Positions 1 to 8,093 of a DNA stretch of 64,000 bases are shown here, in pieces. Origin of the DNA: CAWJTN01 sp963845895 (GTDB lineage: Bacteria > Patescibacteriota > Microgenomatia > UBA1406 > GWC2-37-13). The position numbers and the translations under genes are program-made. The notes under the pieces are model-generated. The model was not told where the DNA came from. It worked only from the letters and a program-made list of their open reading frames with translations, and did no database searches. The stretch is taken from the NCBI GenBank assembly GCA_963845895.1, contig CAWJTN010000001.1, positions 496,001 through 560,000 of the forward strand, written 5' to 3'. Each line of letters begins with the position of its first letter. Positions within the stretch are counted from its first letter, which is position 1.

Positions 1-16
1 ATTTTAAAATTGTTTA

Positions 17-30
17 GAATTCCGGAATTC
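17..30. terminator. Short palindrome after pepP-like gene
   Basis: GAATTCCGGAATTC is a perfect 14-base palindrome just beyond the minus-strand stop of the aminopeptidase gene, followed on that strand by an AT-rich stretch. It could be a weak terminator; it has almost no loop, so this is tentative. Confidence 0.25.
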
Positions 31-34
31 GAAT

Positions 35-1129
35 TTAGGATTTGATAAAAAAAGCTTTTTTAGTAAATTTTGTAAGACTTTCAGCTACGCCTTTTTTTAT
101 AACTACTGTATCCTCTATCCTCATCCCAAATTTTCCTTCAAGATAAACCCCTGGTTCTATCGTAAAAACCTGGTTTTCTTTTTTATTATCTTGAGAATTT
201 AGTGAGACCTTTGGGTACTCATGTACTTCTAGTCCTACTCCATGTCCTGTCGAATGAGAATAATTAGGTAACTTTTTATCATTTATCAACTTTCTGCAAA
301 ACAAGTCTATATCTCTCAGATTGCTAAAATTTCCAACAGATTGTAGTGTTTTTTCTTGGGCATCAAGTAATATATTGTATATATTAATAATTTCACTGTT
401 TGGTTTACCATAAAAAAATATACGACTTATATCGGATAAATAATCTTTATACTTCGCTCCAAAATCTAGAAGAACAATAGAACCTTTTTTTACTCTTCCT
501 TCACCTGTTTTCGTATTGTAGTGGGGTATGGCGGAGTTTGCATCTACTGCGACAATTGGGTCGAATGCAATATCGAAATGCTTTTCTTTTAACCAAAACT
601 CTATTTTAAAAGCTACCTCTTTTTCACTAACTCCTTCATTAATTAAACCAGAAATTTGCTGCAAGCATCTTTCTCCAATCTCACAAGCTTTTTTGATTTT
701 TTCTATTTCTTTTTCGTCCTTAATTTTTCTAATGTCAATAACCAGCTTGGCTGTCGGAACTAAATCTGTTTTAACTAGCTTTTGTTTTAAGGAATTAAAT
801 TCATTATATTTAATATCTTCTGCTTCAAACCCAAGTTCTTTTATTCCCTCTTCTCTTATTATTTCTTGCAGATGGAAAATTAGTCCTTTTTCTGGTTCAA
901 GTAATTTCAACTCGTAACTCATAACACGCGAACTATTTTTTTCTAAATAACGCGCATCAGTGAATAAATAAATATTTTTATTAGTTACTAACACAAAAGC
1001 CTCTCTTTCATCAGTTGTCAATGTCTTAAAACCCGTCAGATATAAAATGTTGTAATAATTAGAAATAATAAATGCATCCAGATTGAGAGATTTTAATTTT
1101 TTTCTCAACTCACTAATTCTATTGTTCAT
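35..1129 (-). CDS. pepP: Xaa-Pro aminopeptidase (M24 metallopeptidase)
   Basis: This is a creatinase/prolidase-fold dipeptidase that removes N-terminal residues preceding proline, probably in the cytoplasm. The N-terminal half (about residues 1-120) is the creatinase-N domain and the C-terminal half is the pita-bread M24 domain. Metal-binding motifs are visible: LLDFGAKYKDYLSDISR (two Asp), STGHGVGLEVHE (His), FTIEPGVYLE (Glu) and GMRIED (Glu). About 365 residues is normal for the short bacterial forms. I start at the second Met (MNNRISELRK, position 1129), because the upstream dozen codons do not look like the family and MNNRISELR matches usual N-termini. It stands alone, divergent from the Nudix gene. 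Confidence 0.9.
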   Translation of the reverse strand: MNNRISELRKKLKSLNLDAFIISNYYNILYLTGFKTLTTDEREAFVLVTNKNIYLFTDARYLEKNSSRVMSYELKLLEPEKGLIFHLQEIIREEGIKELGFEAEDIKYNEFNSLKQKLVKTDLVPTAKLVIDIRKIKDEKEIEKIKKACEIGERCLQQISGLINEGVSEKEVAFKIEFWLKEKHFDIAFDPIVAVDANSAIPHYNTKTGEGRVKKGSIVLLDFGAKYKDYLSDISRIFFYGKPNSEIINIYNILLDAQEKTLQSVGNFSNLRDIDLFCRKLINDKKLPNYSHSTGHGVGLEVHEYPKVSLNSQDNKKENQVFTIEPGVYLEGKFGMRIEDTVVIKKGVAESLTKFTKKAFFIKS

Positions 1130-1213
1130 ACATAAAATGTATTCTACCAAATAGTGTATAATCATAACTATTACAAAAACAGTATTAGTTCATGTTTACA
1201 ACCCTAATTATTT

Positions 1214-1236
1214 CACTTCGCGAGTTTCTCGAAGTG
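1214..1236. repeat. Hairpin repeat, CACTTCG/CGAAGTG
   Basis: CACTTCG (1214-1220) and CGAAGTG (1230-1236) form an inverted repeat in the gap between two divergent genes. It shares the CTTCG/CGAAG core with the palindromic repeat family seen at 19.6, 23.4, 30.3, 30.6, 34.4 and 62.8 kb. Confidence 0.5.
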
Positions 1237-1289
1237 TTTCTTATAATGGTTATTTACTTTCTCATAATCTATAATATCTTCTTAAAGAA

Positions 1290-1835
1290 ATGGACTACTA
1301 TAAACAAAAACAGTTGATTGCAAAAGTTGATAAGGACGACGATATACTAGGAAGAGTTGACAAGTGGGAGGCGCATAAAGAAGGTATTTTGCATAGAGGT
1401 TACACCTGTATCTTAATTTATAAAAACCAGTTCGTGTTTCAACATCGAAAACATCCTGTTTTCGATAAAGTTTTTGATCTCTCATTTTCTTCACACCAAA
1501 TCTATAAAAATGGAACTCTACAGAGCGATGGCGACGCAATTTATGAAGGACTCAAGCGTGAATGGAATCTTGGAAAAAAAGATTTAAAATCCGAACCGAG
1601 ATTTTTGAAAAAAATTTACTACAAAGCTAAAGACCCAAAAAGCGAATATTCCGAACACGAGATTGATCATATTTACAAGGTGGAGCTAAACACCCTCCTC
1701 TCCCCCGACTTGAACTTTGCATATGGTTTTAAAATAATAAGCAGAAACCATTTTCTAACCCCTAACTCCAATCTGCTAACTACTATCAACCTCGCTCCTT
1801 GGGTTAAAAAGATGCTTGACGAAAAGCTTATATAA
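1290..1835 (+). CDS. Nudix-fold protein, degenerate Nudix box
   Basis: The 181-residue protein resembles the isopentenyl-diphosphate-isomerase-like branch of Nudix proteins: the N-terminus DKDDDILGRVDKWEAHKEG is followed by a conserved LHRGYT strand. The Nudix helix around residues 75-95 is poor: where REXXEEXG is expected one sees LKREWNLGKKDL, so the acidic metal ligands are largely missing. It may therefore bind rather than hydrolyse a nucleoside diphosphate compound, or be a noncanonical hydrolase. A TATAAT lies at 1270-1275, 14 bases before ATG, and there is no Shine-Dalgarno sequence. Confidence 0.75.
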   Translation: MDYYKQKQLIAKVDKDDDILGRVDKWEAHKEGILHRGYTCILIYKNQFVFQHRKHPVFDKVFDLSFSSHQIYKNGTLQSDGDAIYEGLKREWNLGKKDLKSEPRFLKKIYYKAKDPKSEYSEHEIDHIYKVELNTLLSPDLNFAYGFKIISRNHFLTPNSNLLTTINLAPWVKKMLDEKLI

Positions 1836-1923
1836 TAATTGGATTAACTCGTCAGAAGGATAATATTTTTTATACCAAGTGTAATTCAGATGAATAAACT
1901 AGAAGCAAAAGAGAACAGTTAGT

Positions 1924-1929
1924 TATAAT
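1924..1929 (+). promoter_or_regulatory. -10 hexamer TATAAT for the 2H gene
   Basis: TATAAT ends 6 bases before ATG at 1936, so the transcript would be leaderless. Confidence 0.6.
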
Positions 1930-1935
1930 AGCAAC

Positions 1936-2481
1936 ATGAAACAAATATTCTCCATCTGGCTTTTACCTGCAAAAAAGGATAATGAATATTTGTCTAAAAT
2001 CATCAAAGACCTAAGCTACAAACATGGCGCTCCTGTTTTTATTCCTCATCTAACAATTTATGGCGGTAAACTTCAGTTGGATCCAGAAAAAGCTAAAAAG
2101 ATTGTCGTTGAAAGTATAAGAAGTGTAAAACCTTTTACTATTGAGGTTGATAAACTGAACCAGAGTGAGAATTTTTGGAAAACGGTTTTTATTGAGATCA
2201 AAATGAATAAATACTTAGAAAGGATTTACCAGAATTTAAGAAAAAAATTAATTATCTACAATGATTATGAACTCAAACCCCACATGAGTTTAATTTACAA
2301 AAACCTTTCTACGTCAGAAAGGATAAATATTATCAATAGTCTAAAAATTAAAAATAAATATACCATCAACGAAATAGCAATTAACTCTTATCTTGCTCAT
2401 TATGAAATTGAAAATTGGCGGTTACTTTCTACTTCTCCATTGTCACCTTTCCATCAAAAGTATAAATTTCACCGTTCGTAA
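1936..2481 (+). CDS. 2H phosphoesterase / cyclic phosphodiesterase-like protein
   Basis: This 181-residue protein has the two HxT/S motifs of the 2H phosphoesterase superfamily (LigT/2'-5' RNA ligase, cyclic phosphodiesterase): PHLTIYGG near residue 37 and PHMSLIYK near residue 116. Family members act on 2',5' or 2',3'-cyclic phosphate ends of RNA or small nucleotides. The spacing and the N-terminal IWLLP strand fit the cyclic-phosphodiesterase branch better than ThpR. The 3' end overlaps the convergent gene at 2429 by about 53 bases; the last residues (after LLSTSPLSPF) may be read-through rather than conserved sequence. Confidence 0.8.
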   Translation: MKQIFSIWLLPAKKDNEYLSKIIKDLSYKHGAPVFIPHLTIYGGKLQLDPEKAKKIVVESIRSVKPFTIEVDKLNQSENFWKTVFIEIKMNKYLERIYQNLRKKLIIYNDYELKPHMSLIYKNLSTSERINIINSLKIKNKYTINEIAINSYLAHYEIENWRLLSTSPLSPFHQKYKFHRS

Positions 2482-2806
2482 GTGTTACAACTGTACCATC
2501 TGATTTCACTATTTTTCCATCCATCATTAATTTAGTTACATTATCAGGTGCCATCATGTCTTGAGTCATCAACTTATTTTCCCCTGTCGTCCAAACGGTA
2601 TACATTTTGTCGTCCTTCATCATCACCCCTTTCAGTCCTAAAACCTGGCACTGTTGATTTAATCTTTTGATTTCGGAATCCCTATCTAAAATCATTTTGT
2701 CTTTAGCTAACATCATTGGTCTATATTTTTGTCTAGCGATTACATATCCACCCAAGAGTCCGACCAATAATACAACGGCTAAAATCACTCGCATTTTTGA
2801 ATTCAT
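2429..2806 (-). CDS. Small membrane-anchored protein with DUF6799-like repeats
   Basis: The protein has one N-terminal transmembrane segment (about residues 5-23), a short charged linker, and a C-terminal part with repeated Met-rich units (VMMKDDKMYTVWTTGE, KLMMDGKIVKSDGTVVTLTNGE) resembling DUF6799. It is probably exposed outside the membrane. I start at MNSKMRV (2806) because AGGAGGTG sits 8 bases upstream; a GTG three codons earlier would overlap that site. It is one of few genes here with a full Shine-Dalgarno sequence. Function unknown. Confidence 0.7.
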   Translation of the reverse strand: MNSKMRVILAVVLLVGLLGGYVIARQKYRPMMLAKDKMILDRDSEIKRLNQQCQVLGLKGVMMKDDKMYTVWTTGENKLMTQDMMAPDNVTKLMMDGKIVKSDGTVVTLTNGEIYTFDGKVTMEK

Positions 2807-2890
2807 ATCGATCACCTCCTCCCATTAGACACACTAATTTTACTATAATGAGATAAAGTCGTATAAATATTATAATTACTTTAAGAAACG

Positions 2891-3358
2891 ATGAAAAAAC
2901 TCGTACTTTTGGGAGGAATTTTTCTTTTGTTTGTTTTAGGGTTGATTGGGGCTTTTTACTTAGGAAGAGTTTCTAATGATCTTAATCTACCTTCTATTCC
3001 TATTATAAATCCCGAAGAAAAAGCCTGTACTTTAGAAGCTAAAAGCTGTCCTGATGGTTCTTATGTTGGAAGAGTCCCGCCAAACTGCGACTTTGCTCCC
3101 TGTCCGACTAGTAAACCAACACCAACCACAACTGTTCAGGGCGACTGTGTGAAGGGTGGCTGTAGCGGTGAGTTGTGTTTAGAAGCATCAATGGCAGGAA
3201 AAATTGTTAGCACCTGTATCTATCGAGACGAATACTCCTGCTTTCAATATTCGAAATGTGAAAGGCAAGCAAACGGTAGCTGTGGTTGGACTCAAACCCA
3301 ACTCTACACAAATTGTCTAAGTAAATTTCAAAAACAATCAATAATCCAACCACAATAA
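2891..3358 (+). CDS. Secreted eight-cysteine-cluster protein
   Basis: A 155-residue protein with an N-terminal signal anchor (about residues 4-25), a first cysteine segment (CTLEAKSCPDGSYVGR...CDFAPC), a Pro/Thr linker, and a second segment with exactly eight cysteines from CVKGGCSGELC to TNC. The second part matches the eight-cysteine-cluster domain known from Myxococcus-type secreted proteins. The cysteines imply an oxidising, extracytoplasmic location. Function unknown. TATAAT at 2871-2876 is a likely -10, 14 bases before ATG. Confidence 0.75.
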   Translation: MKKLVLLGGIFLLFVLGLIGAFYLGRVSNDLNLPSIPIINPEEKACTLEAKSCPDGSYVGRVPPNCDFAPCPTSKPTPTTTVQGDCVKGGCSGELCLEASMAGKIVSTCIYRDEYSCFQYSKCERQANGSCGWTQTQLYTNCLSKFQKQSIIQPQ

Positions 3359-3380
3359 AATAAATTTCTTTCAATTCTGG

Positions 3381-3386
3381 TAAAAT
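3381..3386 (+). promoter_or_regulatory. -10 hexamer TAAAAT
   Basis: TAAAAT ends 7 bases before ATG at 3394, with no Shine-Dalgarno sequence. Confidence 0.5.
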
Positions 3387-3393
3387 TCGTTAG

Positions 3394-4527
3394 ATGGCTC
3401 CAGAAGATGTAGATAGACAAATTGAAGGTGGACCGATAAATTGGGCTAAAAATGCTATTAGACCTTTAGTTAGCCCTTCAAGATATCCTACAGAAGGAAA
3501 ACTCGGTTATGAAAGTATCTCTGCTCTCTATGGAGCTACAGCAAGAAAGGACAAATCTGGACAGTGGTATGTAGACTACACCGGACCTATGCCTTTTATC
3601 GATCGGATTGCCGATCGCTATATTGTCCGTTCACAAGAGGACCACATAATAAAAGACCCCTTAACACTTTTAGCAAAGAAGCCAGAATATTTTTTACATC
3701 TTTTAACTACTGGTCCAAAACGCTCCAGAGGCCCGATTCAAGAAATACTGGCAAACATAGAAAGACTGGGATTAAATGATAGATATAAACCTTATTATGA
3801 TAAAAATGGTAAACTTATTGGCATTGCTTTTGTAAATAATTTTATCGAAGAGGGTAGAACACTGCGAAATATCTATCGAGCAAAGCTTATCAAAGGTGCC
3901 GATGAACTTTTATCCGTAGACAGACTCCAAGCTGTTGAAGCGGCTACAAAATACATTAAGAAAATCCATGATGAAAAAGGCGGAATAGGAGAGTTACTTT
4001 GTGACGATATCATCTTTACAAAACTTGAGGATGGTTACCCGACCGATCCTGTCTTAGCTATTCCGGATATCATTTTTAATAAAAAAGCATCACTGACAGA
4101 GGTAGAAAAAAAGGCCATAGATCTTTTGGATTTTATCGCTGATGTTGCTGAAGAGGAAAGCAGTGTTGATAATCCTCAAGTTAAAGACGTGATTAATAAG
4201 ATTATTTCTACTTATGATGATCCTCATGTGGCTTGGGTAATTGATACTTTTTTAAGAAGAGGAAGATTAACTTTGGCCGGTGACAAATATGCTACTAATG
4301 ATAAAGAGTCGATACCAAAATTACCTTATACAGTTACAACAAAACAAAGACCACTGCTTGCTATACATAACCAGGTGAGGCTTCGGATAAAAGAAGATTT
4401 TGCCTTAAAGTTAAAGAAGATGATTGTAGATTCATGTAAGAATTTTTATGAAGAAAGAAAGTGGACGCCTCCTTGGATAGTTGAAGATAGTAAAATAGTC
4501 GAAAATCCGATAGCTGACAATACATGA
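3394..4527 (+). CDS. Unknown protein, possible divergent kinase-like fold
   Basis: I do not recognise this 377-residue soluble protein. The middle (about residues 165-245) has an order of motifs faintly like a protein- or sugar-kinase fold: a helix ending IKKIHDEKGGIGELLCDDI, then LAIPDIIFN, and a following helix. No glycine loop or certain catalytic Asp can be identified, so the kinase idea is weak. No signal peptide or membrane segment is seen. It stands alone between two secreted-protein genes on the same strand. Confidence 0.6.
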   Translation: MAPEDVDRQIEGGPINWAKNAIRPLVSPSRYPTEGKLGYESISALYGATARKDKSGQWYVDYTGPMPFIDRIADRYIVRSQEDHIIKDPLTLLAKKPEYFLHLLTTGPKRSRGPIQEILANIERLGLNDRYKPYYDKNGKLIGIAFVNNFIEEGRTLRNIYRAKLIKGADELLSVDRLQAVEAATKYIKKIHDEKGGIGELLCDDIIFTKLEDGYPTDPVLAIPDIIFNKKASLTEVEKKAIDLLDFIADVAEEESSVDNPQVKDVINKIISTYDDPHVAWVIDTFLRRGRLTLAGDKYATNDKESIPKLPYTVTTKQRPLLAIHNQVRLRIKEDFALKLKKMIVDSCKNFYEERKWTPPWIVEDSKIVENPIADNT

Positions 4528-4561
4528 AACCATTATAAAAGTGCTAAGCTGATATAAGAGG

Positions 4562-4567
4562 TAAAAT
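4562..4567 (+). promoter_or_regulatory. -10 hexamer TAAAAT
   Basis: TAAAAT ends 6 bases before ATG at 4574. Confidence 0.5.
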
Positions 4568-4573
4568 TTTGAT

Positions 4574-5221
4574 ATGGATCCGCCGATACACTGGTTACAT
4601 CATAAAATCTTTCTTACAGTCATTTCTTTGATGATCTTAAATCTTTTGATATTGAATATTTATGTAGGTTTAAACTACAAAACTGTTTTCCAGTCAACAT
4701 TTACTAAACAAGAAAAAAACATATCTCCTCCTCCATCTTCAACTCAATCAAATAATCAATCTTGTTCACCAGGATGCACAACGAATATAAACGAGATGGG
4801 GGAAATGATTAAAACATATGCAGAAAATGTAGCTTCCTCACAAGAGGCAACTCGAGCAACAGAGTTTTTTATACCTTTAGGGGCGGGGACAACCAACTCT
4901 GGTGACTGGACAGATATTACCGGAGCTGAAGCTGTGATAGATAGTTCAAAATACGGAAAAATTAAAAAAGTGACATTTGATGTTTCGGCTCGATCACCGA
5001 ATAACAACCAAATTATTTATGTAAGACTTTTTAATGATAGCAACCAGGCATGGGTCTCGAACTCCGAAGTAGATTTTCCCAGTGGCACTACCCAATATTA
5101 TCTTCCATCCTCTCCGATTACTTTAGGTTATGGAGTTAAACTTTATAAAGTTCAGATGAAGACTCAACTTTTATTTCCTGCCGTTTTAGACCAAGCCCGC
5201 ATTCACATTATTACCTATTAA
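4574..5221 (+). CDS. Membrane-anchored protein with extracytoplasmic domain
   Basis: A 215-residue protein: N-terminal transmembrane helix at about residues 11-32, a Ser/Gln/Pro-rich linker with two cysteines (SCSPGC), then a beta-rich domain (PLGAGTTNSGDWTDITGAEA ... VRLFNDSNQAW ...) resembling a jelly-roll surface domain. Function unknown; probably displayed on the cell surface. Its end overlaps the convergent gene at 5186 by 36 bases. Confidence 0.65.
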   Translation: MDPPIHWLHHKIFLTVISLMILNLLILNIYVGLNYKTVFQSTFTKQEKNISPPPSSTQSNNQSCSPGCTTNINEMGEMIKTYAENVASSQEATRATEFFIPLGAGTTNSGDWTDITGAEAVIDSSKYGKIKKVTFDVSARSPNNNQIIYVRLFNDSNQAWVSNSEVDFPSGTTQYYLPSSPITLGYGVKLYKVQMKTQLLFPAVLDQARIHIITY

Positions 5222-5422
5222 CCTAAACCTAAATAAAACCATATTAATCACTATCCATAAAATAGCTCCTAAAATTATACAAAGTGCAGTTATGATTACC
5301 GGTCTCGGAAGATAGACTCCGAAGATTTTTCCTCCAAATCCCAGAAAATTATTGCGGAGAAGGTAAGCGATTCCACCAATACAGATAATAAAAAAAAGAA
5401 ATTGATAAGGAACTTGTTCCAT
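5186..5422 (-). CDS. Small two-helix membrane protein
   Basis: A 78-residue protein with hydrophobic helices at about residues 5-21 and 38-64 separated by a Gly/Phe-rich turn. The ATG shares one base with the TAA stop of the upstream gene (TAATG), so it is translationally coupled to it. Function unknown. Confidence 0.6.
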   Translation of the reverse strand: MEQVPYQFLFFIICIGGIAYLLRNNFLGFGGKIFGVYLPRPVIITALCIILGAILWIVINMVLFRFRLIGNNVNAGLV

Positions 5423-5655
5423 TATTTTGTTGGCAACACCTTTGTAGGACTTGGGCTAACATTTATAGTTGTATTCATTTCCTTTTTATTAAGATTAGTA
5501 TTGATCTGGAACAAACCCTCTGAAACCATTTGATTAAGATGTGTCACCTGCCTATAAAGATAGTATTCGCCTGCAGCCAAAAGGAGAAAGGCGACCAAAA
5601 TTAATGTTGTTATAGCTTGGGTGTGCTTTTTAATATGTTTCGAAAAATCTTCCAT
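5422..5655 (-). CDS. Small single-pass membrane protein
   Basis: A 77-residue protein with a short cytoplasmic N-terminus, one transmembrane helix at about residues 15-33 and an outer tail ending in a Ser/Pro/Thr stretch. GGGAGGTGAG lies just upstream of the ATG, a strong Shine-Dalgarno site. It forms a two-gene operon with the gene at 5186. Function unknown. Confidence 0.6.
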   Translation of the reverse strand: MEDFSKHIKKHTQAITTLILVAFLLLAAGEYYLYRQVTHLNQMVSEGLFQINTNLNKKEMNTTINVSPSPTKVLPTK

Positions 5656-5705
5656 TGTTTACTCACCTCCCTCTTCCCTTAATTTCATAATAGCATATTA
5701 TCTGC

Positions 5706-5711
5706 TACAAT
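5706..5711 (+). promoter_or_regulatory. -10 hexamer TACAAT for smpB
   Basis: TACAAT ends 7 bases before the smpB ATG at 5719; no Shine-Dalgarno sequence intervenes. Confidence 0.55.
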
Positions 5712-5718
5712 CTATTTC

Positions 5719-6168
5719 ATGAAAATCATTAATAGAAAATTCAGGAGGGATTATCAAGAAATTGAGAAGTATGAAGCTGGAATTGTTTTGTCTGGAGCAG
5801 AAGTAAAGTCTGTTAGAGCTGGAAGAATAAGGCTAGAGGACAGTTTTGTAAAAATTTTAGGATCGGAGATTTATCTTGTTAACGCAGAAATTTCAATTTA
5901 CGAATACGCTCGACCTCAAGGTTATGACCCCAGAAGAACTAGAAAATTGCTAGTTCATAAGAAAGAGATCATTAGGTTAAAAACAAAATTAGCATCTCAT
6001 AGTGGTTTGACAATTGTGCCTGTTTCCTGTTATAATAAGGCAGGTTTAATCAAGCTTGAGATAGCTTTAGCTAAGGGTAGAAAGAGCCCTGAAAAGAAGA
6101 GATTGGAAAAACAAAGAGATATAAAAATGAGAGAGAAAAGAGAAGCAAAAGAATATTTGAAAAGCTAA
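5719..6168 (+). CDS. smpB: SsrA-binding protein SmpB
   Basis: SmpB binds tmRNA and takes it to stalled ribosomes for trans-translation. The 149 residues are full length for the family: MKIINRKFRRDYQ at the N-terminus, the core YEAGIVLSGAEVKSVRAGRI, DSFVKI, and the basic C-terminal tail (KGRKSPEKKRLEKQRDIK) that enters the decoding centre. The tmRNA gene begins 29 bases downstream on the same strand, so binding protein and RNA are neighbours and may be co-transcribed. Confidence 0.97.
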   Translation: MKIINRKFRRDYQEIEKYEAGIVLSGAEVKSVRAGRIRLEDSFVKILGSEIYLVNAEISIYEYARPQGYDPRRTRKLLVHKKEIIRLKTKLASHSGLTIVPVSCYNKAGLIKLEIALAKGRKSPEKKRLEKQRDIKMREKREAKEYLKS

Positions 6169-6170
6169 GG

Positions 6171-6201
6171 GGTTTACCCCGAGGAGCGAAGCGACGAGGG
6201 G
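6171..6201. repeat. Palindromic repeat touching the tmRNA 5' end
   Basis: GGTTTACCCC followed by GAGGAGCGAAGCGACGA and GGGG forms a hairpin-capable repeat of the same family as 62813-62836 and 32331-32354. Its last four G residues are also the first bases of the tmRNA acceptor stem. Confidence 0.45.
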
Positions 6202-6585
6202 ATGAAAGGAATCGACGGAACGCATGCACTTTTAAAAATGGGTAGGGCCGATCTATCGGTTAAATAGAAAAAATCAACTGCTAACGAAAAAAAATTAGCA
6301 GATGCTTATAGTGCATTTTACGCAGGAAGGTTTTTAACCGTACCGGCGTATAACTAAAGCATCCTTTTTTAAAGTTTTCCTTGATTCAACTTTAAAAGGG
6401 AAAACCAATCAAGGTAAGATTTTCAGAAGTTTTCGGTTGGTCTAAAAATCGACAAACCTTAACCGACTTTCCGATCAGTTTTGTTTGTTTTCTAGTCGGG
6501 AATGAGTGAAAAACATTCTATCTCTACCTAAAAGTTTTTAGAAGGGCCTTTCCGGACCCGGGTTCAACTCCCGGCATCTCCACCA
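6198..6585 (+). ncRNA. ssrA: Transfer-messenger RNA (tmRNA)
   Basis: The 5' end GGGGATG pairs fully (one G-U) with CATCTCC at 6575-6581, followed by A and encoded CCA (6583-6585), giving the tRNA-like acceptor. The T arm GGGTTCAACTCCC is intact. About 388 bases. The probable resume codon is GCT at 6280 and the reading frame runs to TAA at 6355-6357, predicting a 25-residue tag that begins ANEKKLADAY and ends FLTVPAYN. That is long and lacks the usual terminal Ala-Ala. The gene sits directly after smpB, and its 3' end is the insertion point of the mobile element downstream. Confidence 0.93.
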
Positions 6586-7000
6586 AACGTTTTTTGTCGC
6601 CGTGCATTGAGCGGATTAGATTGATAGCAACCGCTGTTTTAGGTGTTCCAAATCCAGAATCTCGATTATAAGCTAAACCACCATTAAAATACATATAAAG
6701 AACCGTTCTTTTTTCCTCGATATTGTCACTTTTCCAGATTGCAATAGGATGTTCGAGTATCTGCATCACTTTATCGTAGGCGGTTCCAAGTTCTTGATTG
6801 TTGTAATTTTGAGGTGTTACGTCGATTTTCAGTTCCCCCTTTTCTTTTAAGAGCTTTTCAATCTCATTCTCATACAATTTTATAAGGGCTTCGTTGGTGG
6901 TTTTACTTATCCTTTCGGTCAGATTCTTGATTTTTGCGTCTATTTCTTCACCTTTTTTTACATTCGCCCCATCAATCAATACGGATTCATTTTTCTTTGA
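6524..7000 (-). pseudogene. C-terminal fragment of the large serine recombinase, in a different frame
   Basis: This frame continues the recombinase at 7001-8092 after an apparent one-base shift near 7000. It encodes the coiled-coil C-terminal region (KKGEEIDAKIKNLTERISKT...LYENEIEKLLKEKGEL), then RTVLYMYFNGGLAYNRDSGFGTPK, typical of this recombinase family. Joining the frames by skipping one T would give TEVWNQRKNES, a natural family sequence. The last 20 or so residues (from about VEMPGVEPGS) are simply the antisense of the tmRNA T arm and acceptor, and the stop lies inside the tmRNA gene. Confidence 0.7.
6541..6585. other. Attachment site (attL candidate) at tmRNA 3' end
   Basis: The recombinase gene of the mobile element runs directly into the tmRNA 3' end, a classic integration target. 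The core is probably within the T arm/acceptor (6558-6585). I could not find a convincing long second copy at the other end of the element, which for large serine recombinases need only share a few bases. Confidence 0.55.
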
Positions 7001-8092
7001 TTACCAAACCTCCGTAAATATCATTTTGGTGAGATCAAAAAGTTCATTTGTAGGTTTGGTTCCGTCTAGAAGTAATTCAAAATCCCGATCTATGCGGTCT
7101 TTTTTAATGGTTTTCCAAACCATTGGGCATTTTTCATTTTTGCATAAATAATATGGATGCCTTCTTAATTTTCCCCTTGACCAACTTGCGGTCATTGGTT
7201 CTCCGCAAATAGGACATACAACCCAGCCACGTAGAGGGAAATCAAGTCTGTAATCTTTTCGGAGTCTCGGTTTTGCCTTACCCGCTAATTTCGCTTGGAC
7301 GATATCAAAAGTAGCTTTCTCGATAAAGCCGTCATGTTTCGCCTTTTGTAAGTTTACCCCCCATTTTTCATAACTGACCCATCCACAGTAGAGCGGATTT
7401 ATTAGGATTCGAGTCACCCCATTAAGCGAAATCACTTTGTTGACCTTATTAATTTTATATTGATTGTCAATAAACTCTTTTACCTCCTCAAGAGTATTTA
7501 AATCGTCATTGGCATATTTTTCTATCGCTTGTTTGAAAATACCAGCATAAGGCTGAATTAGACCATTCAGGATTTTTTTGTACACGGGATGTTCAATATT
7601 TTTCAGTCCAGGCGGTGTGCAAAAACACCAAAATCCGTCCTGAAGTCTCGCCAACATTTTTTGGCAAACTTGTCGGCGATTTGATTTTCTCTGATATTGA
7701 TTGCTTGCCGCCATAATTAGTTCCGCAAACTCGCTTTCCTCACTGTCCTGAAAGTTAAAATTCAGACATTCCAATTTAACCCCCCGACCAATAAATTCAG
7801 CTTTCATTTGAATGTGAACTTTAACATCTCTTGCGAAGCGAGAAAGGTCGTCAAAAATGATGACAAAATCGTCCGCAGGATGCTTGTCAAGATAAGCAAT
7901 AAGGTTTTTCATCGCTGGTCGCTCAAACAAACCTAACCCACCAGAAATGCCTTCGTCAAGAAAGATTTTTTCTATTTTGTAACCTTTACCTTTTGAGTAG
8001 TCTCTGCATCTTTTTTCTTGAGATTCTAAACCATTACCTTCCTTTTTCTGACGCTCTGAACTGACTCTACAATAAATCAGTGCTTTTAACAT
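7001..8092 (-). CDS. Large serine recombinase (N-terminal and middle parts; gene frameshifted)
   Basis: The resolvase domain (residues 1-150) carries the nucleophilic Ser in YCRVSSERQ and the conserved IIFDDLSRFARD helix. The recombinase domain (about 160-260) and a zinc-ribbon (CPICGEP...CKNEKCP, about residues 300-330) follow. It would excise or integrate the surrounding element by double-strand exchange at short sites. The frame stops at TGG-TAA near 7001 whereas the coiled-coil C-terminus continues in the next frame, so the enzyme is either broken, mis-sequenced, or made by +1 frameshifting. The ATG lies one base after the stop of the 45-residue gene upstream. Confidence 0.88.
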   Translation of the reverse strand: MLKALIYCRVSSERQKKEGNGLESQEKRCRDYSKGKGYKIEKIFLDEGISGGLGLFERPAMKNLIAYLDKHPADDFVIIFDDLSRFARDVKVHIQMKAEFIGRGVKLECLNFNFQDSEESEFAELIMAASNQYQRKSNRRQVCQKMLARLQDGFWCFCTPPGLKNIEHPVYKKILNGLIQPYAGIFKQAIEKYANDDLNTLEEVKEFIDNQYKINKVNKVISLNGVTRILINPLYCGWVSYEKWGVNLQKAKHDGFIEKATFDIVQAKLAGKAKPRLRKDYRLDFPLRGWVVCPICGEPMTASWSRGKLRRHPYYLCKNEKCPMVWKTIKKDRIDRDFELLLDGTKPTNELFDLTKMIFTEVW

Positions 8093-8093
8093 A

